DNA of 64,000 nt, taken from contig NZ_CP043342.1 in NCBI RefSeq assembly GCF_003594935.2, positions 1,426,001-1,490,000 on the forward strand, given 5' to 3'. The notes under the pieces are model-generated. The model saw only the letters and a list, made by a program, of their open reading frames with translations, ran no database searches and was not told the origin of the DNA. Of this stretch, positions 59,693 to 64,000 are shown piece by piece. Position 1 is the first letter of the stretch. The number at the start of each line of letters is the position of its first letter. Source of the DNA: Enterobacter huaxiensis. GTDB taxonomy: Bacteria > Pseudomonadota > Gammaproteobacteria > Enterobacterales > Enterobacteriaceae. Both the position numbers and the translations under genes were made by a program.

Positions 59693-61525
59693 GTGAACGG
59701 TGAACTGATTTGGGTCCTGAGCCTGCTGTTAATCGCCATCATTCTCTTTGCTACCGGCAAGGTGCGCATGGATGCCGTCGCCCTGTTTGTTATCGTCGCG
59801 TTTGTGCTGAGCGGTACGCTCACGCTGCCGGAGGCCTTCTCCGGGTTTAGCGACCCCAACGTCATTCTGATTGCCGCCCTGTTTATCATTGGCGACGGCC
59901 TGGTGCGCACCGGCGTCGCGACCATCATGGGGACCTGGCTGGTGAAGGTGGCGGGCAGCAGTGAAACCAAAATGCTGGTTTACCTGATGGTGACGGTTGC
60001 CGGGCTGGGCGCTTTCATGAGCTCAACGGGGGTTGTGGCGATCTTTATTCCGGTGGTGCTGAGCGTCTCCATGCGAATGCAGATTTCACCCTCGCGCCTG
60101 ATGATGCCGTTGAGCTTTGCCGGGCTTATCAGCGGGATGATGACGCTGGTGGCCACGCCGCCGAACCTCGTGGTCAACAGCGAGCTGCTCCGTGAAGGGC
60201 TTGAGGGGTTTAGCTTTTTCAGCGTGACGCCGCTTGGGCTGGTGATTCTGGTGATGGGCGTAATTTATATGCTGTTCACCCGCTTCGCGCTGAAGGGCGA
60301 AAAGCAGGATAAAAACAAAGACGGCTGGAAGCGCCGCACGTTTCGCGATCTCATTAAAGAATACCGCCTGACCGGCCGCGCCCGCCGGCTGGCTATCCAC
60401 CCGGGCTCGCCGCTGATAGGCCAGCGTCTGGATGATTTAAAACTGCGTGAACGCTACGGCGCGAACGTGATCGGCGTGGAGCGCTGGCGCCGGTTTCGTC
60501 GGGTGATCGTGAACGTAAACGGCGTGTCAGAGTTTCGCGCGCGTGACGTCCTGCTGATTGATATGTCCACGGCTGAGGTGGATCTGCGCGAGTTTTGCAC
60601 CGAACAGCTGCTGGAGCCGATGGTGCTTCGCGGCGAATATTTCTCAGACCAGGCGCTGGACGTTGGCATGGCCGAGGTGTCGCTGATCCCGGAATCAGAG
60701 CTGCTGGGTAAGACGGTGCGGGAAATCGCGTTTCGCACCCGCTATGGCCTGAACGTGGTCGGCTTGAAGCGCGACGGCGTGGCGCTGGAAGGGGCAGTGG
60801 TCGATGAGCCGCTCCTGCTGGGCGATATTTTCCTCGTTGTTGGCAACTGGAAGCTCATCAGCCAGCTTGGCCAGAAGGGCCGGGATTTCGTGGTGCTGAA
60901 TATGCCCGTCGAAGAGAGCGACGCGTCACCGGCGCACAGCCAGGCCCCGCACGCTATTTTTTGCCTGGTGCTGATGGTGGCGCTGATGCTGACCGACGAA
61001 ATCCCTAACCCGGTTGCGGCGATTATCGCCTGCCTGCTGATGGGCAAATTCCGCTGTATTGACGCCGAAAGCGCGTATAAAGCCATTCACTGGCCGAGCA
61101 TTATTCTTATCGTCGGGATGATGCCCTTTGCCCTTGCCCTGCAAAAAACGGGCGGGGTGGATTTGATCGTTAAAGGGCTGATGGACGTTGGCGGGGGATA
61201 CGGCCCGTACATGATGATGGTGTGTCTGTTTGTTATGTGCGCCTCGATCGGGCTCTTTATCTCCAATACCGCGACGGCGGTACTGATGGCGCCGATTGCG
61301 CTGGCGATGGCCAAATCCATGGGCGTGTCGCCGTATCCTTTTGCAATGATGGTGGCCATGGCCGCCTCGGCGGCATTTATGACGCCAGTTTCTTCACCGG
61401 TGAATACGCTGGTGCTGGGGCCCGGGAATTATAGGTTCAGCGACTTTGTGAAGATTGGCGTGCCGTTCACCGTGCTGGTGATGCTGGTATGCGTGGTGCT
61501 GATACCGGTCCTGTTCCCGTTCTGA
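59693..61525 (+). CDS. yfbS: SLC13-type transporter YfbS with two RCK_C domains
   Basis: This 610-residue membrane protein has about 11-12 hydrophobic segments in two halves of the sodium/dicarboxylate-symporter (SLC13, ArsB/NhaD-like) kind. The [14 protein letters not shown] and [14 protein letters not shown] hairpin motifs, one in each half, are visible. Between the halves lie two cytosolic TrkA-C/RCK_C domains (about residues 215-300 and 310-400). The substrate is unknown. The start is GTG at 59693 with AAGGA upstream. Confidence 0.93.
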   Translation: MNGELIWVLSLLLIAIILFATGKVRMDAVALFVIVAFVLSGTLTLPEAFSGFSDPNVILIAALFIIGDGLVRTGVATIMGTWLVKVAGSSETKMLVYLMVTVAGLGAFMSSTGVVAIFIPVVLSVSMRMQISPSRLMMPLSFAGLISGMMTLVATPPNLVVNSELLREGLEGFSFFSVTPLGLVILVMGVIYMLFTRFALKGEKQDKNKDGWKRRTFRDLIKEYRLTGRARRLAIHPGSPLIGQRLDDLKLRERYGANVIGVERWRRFRRVIVNVNGVSEFRARDVLLIDMSTAEVDLREFCTEQLLEPMVLRGEYFSDQALDVGMAEVSLIPESELLGKTVREIAFRTRYGLNVVGLKRDGVALEGAVVDEPLLLGDIFLVVGNWKLISQLGQKGRDFVVLNMPVEESDASPAHSQAPHAIFCLVLMVALMLTDEIPNPVAAIIACLLMGKFRCIDAESAYKAIHWPSIILIVGMMPFALALQKTGGVDLIVKGLMDVGGGYGPYMMMVCLFVMCASIGLFISNTATAVLMAPIALAMAKSMGVSPYPFAMMVAMAASAAFMTPVSSPVNTLVLGPGNYRFSDFVKIGVPFTVLVMLVCVVLIPVLFPF

Positions 61526-61531
61526 GCATTT

Positions 61532-61603
61532 TGCCGGGTGGCGGCTGCGCCTTACCCGGCCTACAACCCGTAGGCCCTGCAAGCGCAGCGCCGCTGGGCA
61601 AAC
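61532..61603. repeat. Paired REP-type palindromes between yfbS and yfbR
   Basis: TGCCGGGTGGCGGCTGCGCC, TTACCCGGCCTACAA, then the inverse CCGTAGGCC and GCGCAGCGCCGCTGGGCAAA. It is the same arrangement as at 28910 and sits between convergent genes. Confidence 0.85.
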
Positions 61604-61606
61604 AGA

Positions 61607-62206
61607 TTACAACGGTGAATCCTGGCTAATTTCGTCCAGCGATAAATGGAAGCTCGGCACAAACACCTGCATAAAGTAGTCCATCTCGTCGCTGCGGCGG
61701 GATTCCAGCGTTTTTTCCAGACGCGTTTTTGCCAGTAAAAATTCGTTGTTCCCCGCGGACAGCTCTTCCAGACACTTCAGGTAGGCGCACAGCGCGTCGG
61801 CCTGCTTAACCAGCAGCTTCTCTTCTTCGGTGTACTGATGCTCGTCGATGAGCGGCTCAAAGATATCGCGCAGCTCGTCCGGCACCATGTCAATCAGCTT
61901 CTGCTGGGCAATCTTCTCGATGGCCTTATATTCCTGCGCAATCTGCGAGTTGAAATATTTCACCGGCGTAGGTAGGTCGCCGGTGAGCACTTCTGACGCA
62001 TCGTGGTACATCGCAAGCAGGGCAATGCGCTCTGGGTTGACCTGACCGTTGAATTTGCGGTTTTTAATGGCGGCCAGCGCGTGAGCGACCATCGCAACCT
62101 GCAGACTGTGCTCTGACACATTTTCCGTGCGGACATTGCGCATCAGCGGCCAGCGGTTAATGAGCTTCAGGCGGGAGAGGTGGGCAAAGAAATGACTCTG
62201 ACTCAT
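61607..62206 (-). CDS. yfbR: 5'-deoxynucleotidase YfbR
   Basis: This 199-residue HD-domain phosphohydrolase dephosphorylates deoxyribonucleoside 5'-monophosphates. The metal ligands His33 ([14 protein letters not shown]) and His68-Asp69 ([14 protein letters not shown]) are visible. It is downstream of alaA on the same strand. Confidence 0.95.
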   Translation of the reverse strand: MSQSHFFAHLSRLKLINRWPLMRNVRTENVSEHSLQVAMVAHALAAIKNRKFNGQVNPERIALLAMYHDASEVLTGDLPTPVKYFNSQIAQEYKAIEKIAQQKLIDMVPDELRDIFEPLIDEHQYTEEEKLLVKQADALCAYLKCLEELSAGNNEFLLAKTRLEKTLESRRSDEMDYFMQVFVPSFHLSLDEISQDSPL

Positions 62207-62283
62207 AGGTTACCTTTTGTCTTTACTGCGACAGGCGTTCATTGTGCGGGGAGGGGAGGGAAGATGCAAATCTGAAGATGTTG

Positions 62284-62315
62284 CAGGCCGGGTAAGCGCA
62301 GCGCCACCCGGCAGA
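62284..62315. repeat. REP-type palindrome between yfbR and alaA
   Basis: CAGGCCGGGTAAGCGCAGCG and CCACCCGGCAGAA form a single REP element. It separates alaA and yfbR on the same strand. Confidence 0.75.
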
Positions 62316-62324
62316 AAGGCAGCT

Positions 62325-63539
62325 TTACTGATGATAACCGGAAAGGAAGCGACCGAAGCGGCTGATGGCCATTTCGAGGTCGTCTTCGCGCGGCAGGGTA
62401 ACGATACGCACGTGATCCGGCCACGGCCAGTTAAACGCCGTACCCTGAACCAGCAGCACTTTTTCCTGCAGCAGGAAATCAAGCACCATTTTTTGGTCGT
62501 CGTGAATATTGAAGCGCTTCGCGTCGATTTTCGGGAACATATACAGCGCGCCGTTCGGCTTCACGCAGGAGACGCCCGGAATATCGTTGATCAATTCCCA
62601 CGCGCGGTTGCGCTGTTCGTACAGACGACCACCGGGAACGATGAACTCGCTAATGCTCTGGTAGCCGCCGAGCGCCGTTTGAATCGCATGCTGGGCGGGA
62701 ACGTTGGCGCACAGACGCATCGACGCCAGCATCTCGAGCCCTTCAATGTAGCCTTTCGCATGTTTCTTCGGACCGTTCAGCACCATCCAGCCCTGGCGGA
62801 AACCGGCTACGCGGTAGGTTTTTGATAACCCGTTAAAGGTCACGGTCAGCAGGTCCGGCGCCAGCGCGGCGATCGAGTGGTGCTGCGCGGCGTCGTACAG
62901 GATCTTGTCGTAAATTTCGTCGGCAAAAATGATCAGGTTATGCTGACGAGCAAGCTCCACGATCTCCATCAACAGTTCTTTAGAGTAGACCGCACCCGTT
63001 GGGTTGTTCGGGTTGATGATCACGATCCCGCGCGTGCGCGGCGTGATTTTAGCGCGGATATCGTCTAAATCCGGGAACCAGTCAGCGGACTCGTCGCAAA
63101 GATAGTGCACGGCTTTTCCGCTGGAAAGCGACACGGCCGCCGTCCACAGCGGGTAGTCAGGTGCCGGAACCAGCATTTCGTCGCCGCTGTTCAGCAGGGC
63201 CTGCATCGCCTGGACGATCAGTTCAGAAACGCCGTTACCGATATAGATATCTTCAACGGTAACATCGCGCATCCCGCGCGCCTGGTAGTGCTGCATGATG
63301 GCTTTACGTGCGGAGTAGAGGCCTTTGGAGTCACAATATCCCTGCGCGGTAGGCAGGTTGCGGATCACGTCGACCAGGATCTCATCCGGCGCTTCAAAAC
63401 CAAACGGCGCGGGGTTACCAATGTTAAGTTTCAGAACCTTGTTGCCTTCTTCTTCAAGACGCTTTGCCTCTTTCAGAACCGGGCCACGGATGTCGTAACA
63501 GACGTTGTCTAACTTGCTGGATTTTTCGATAGGGGACAT
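62325..63539 (-). CDS. alaA: Alanine transaminase AlaA
   Basis: This 404-residue fold-type I aminotransferase transfers the amino group from glutamate to pyruvate to make alanine. The PLP-binding Lys240 is in FNGLSKTYRVAGFRQGW, and INPNNPTGAVYSKE and IFADEIYDKI are typical. It is followed by yfbR on the same strand, as in E. coli. Confidence 0.97.
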   Translation of the reverse strand: MSPIEKSSKLDNVCYDIRGPVLKEAKRLEEEGNKVLKLNIGNPAPFGFEAPDEILVDVIRNLPTAQGYCDSKGLYSARKAIMQHYQARGMRDVTVEDIYIGNGVSELIVQAMQALLNSGDEMLVPAPDYPLWTAAVSLSSGKAVHYLCDESADWFPDLDDIRAKITPRTRGIVIINPNNPTGAVYSKELLMEIVELARQHNLIIFADEIYDKILYDAAQHHSIAALAPDLLTVTFNGLSKTYRVAGFRQGWMVLNGPKKHAKGYIEGLEMLASMRLCANVPAQHAIQTALGGYQSISEFIVPGGRLYEQRNRAWELINDIPGVSCVKPNGALYMFPKIDAKRFNIHDDQKMVLDFLLQEKVLLVQGTAFNWPWPDHVRIVTLPREDDLEMAISRFGRFLSGYHQ

Positions 63540-64000
63540 GAACCTTTAACCTTTTTGCTATGAGTGCCACTCCCTGCCGTGGAAGTCAGCACGGAACAAT
63601 GTACTCCCACCTCGCTTCGTTTTGAAGGGCGTGCAGAGGAAGATTTTGTTCATCATGATAATTCCTGTGTAATCTATTTTGCTGCCTGAGTATTAATTTA
63701 CTGGCCGAAAGCAGTAGAGAGATTGCGGTTATTAGCGCGTTATACTGTTTTTTGTGATTTTAATTGAATTTTATTCTGGTAAAAATAAAAAACGCGCTTT
63801 ACATCGAGCATGACGGGCTGGAAGTTGCGATAAGTGACTTTTCGTAAAATCTGAATGCTGAGCGAGAGGTTGCCCTAATAGCAAACCTGGGTTAAAAGTT
63901 ACTCATGTGAAAATAATGTTAAGTGTTATTAATGAATGTCCTTAATCTAAATTAAAGTTTATTTATTATTAACGACGAAAATGCAACTTTCGTTAATTTT
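63540..64000. other. Long non-coding region upstream of alaA
   Basis: About 460 bases to the window end without a recognisable gene. It becomes strongly AT-rich after about 63640. In E. coli the next gene would be lrhA, which lies further on with a long leader. The alaA promoter should be near 63540-63640. AGGTTGC/GCAAACCT near 63865-63890 could form a weak stem. No confident site was assigned. Confidence 0.5.

Overview
The window is a chromosomal segment of a gamma-proteobacterium of the Enterobacteriaceae. Gene content and order from argW to alaA follow the E. coli/Salmonella backbone almost gene for gene, and the proteins look close to their E. coli counterparts. The GC-rich coding sequence, the dispersed palindromic repeats and the accessory genes suggest Enterobacter or a near relative (Lelliottia, Kosakonia). 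Species cannot be fixed from the sequence alone.

Region 1 (1-10252) is the end of a type VI secretion (T6SS) cluster, all on the plus strand: the C-terminal third of tssM, then tssA, tssF, tssG, tssJ and tssE, tightly packed or overlapping. After tssE come four accessory genes: an unrecognised 156-residue protein, a small secreted Cys-containing protein with a YdcA-like repeat, a membrane-anchored coiled-coil protein ending in a GIY-YIG-like (T5orf172) domain, and a second ImpA_N-type protein with a membrane segment (VasL/TagA-like). The island ends next to tRNA-Arg(CCT) (argW), a known integration site in E. coli.

Region 2 (10367-31250) is core backbone: argW, yfdC, mlaA, fadL, yfcZ, fadIJ, sixA, smrB, the prmB-aroC-mepA-yfcA-epmC-yfcL run, mnmC, fabB, yfcJ, flk and pdxB. 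Fatty-acid metabolism is concentrated here: fadL, fadI and fabB each have FadR-like operators, and fabB also has a FabR-like palindrome.

Region 3 (31300-44170) holds usg-truA-dedA-accD, folC-dedD-cvpA-purF-ubiX (with a PurR box before cvpA) and the argT-hisJQMP amino-acid ABC transporter, whose argT has a sigma-54-type promoter.

Region 4 (44265-48826) holds a GNAT acetyltransferase and the yfcH-folX-yfcG-yfcF-yfcE-yfcD group.

Region 5 (48830-54067) is a metabolic insert where E. coli K-12 carries yfcC: a divergent LacI-family regulator, a three-gene UlaA-type PTS (IIA, IIB, IIC) and a split transketolase (N and C halves), with two GATAGCGCTATC-type operators between regulator and operon. 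The layout suggests uptake of a sugar as its phosphate followed by direct two-carbon transfer. The sugar is unknown.

Region 6 (54142-64000) is backbone again: pta-ackA, yfbV, yfbU, yfbT, yfbS, yfbR and alaA, then about 460 bases without a recognisable gene.

The most interesting unexplained pieces are the post-tssE accessory genes and the PTS/transketolase operon. No CRISPR array, insertion sequence, integrase or prophage gene was seen.
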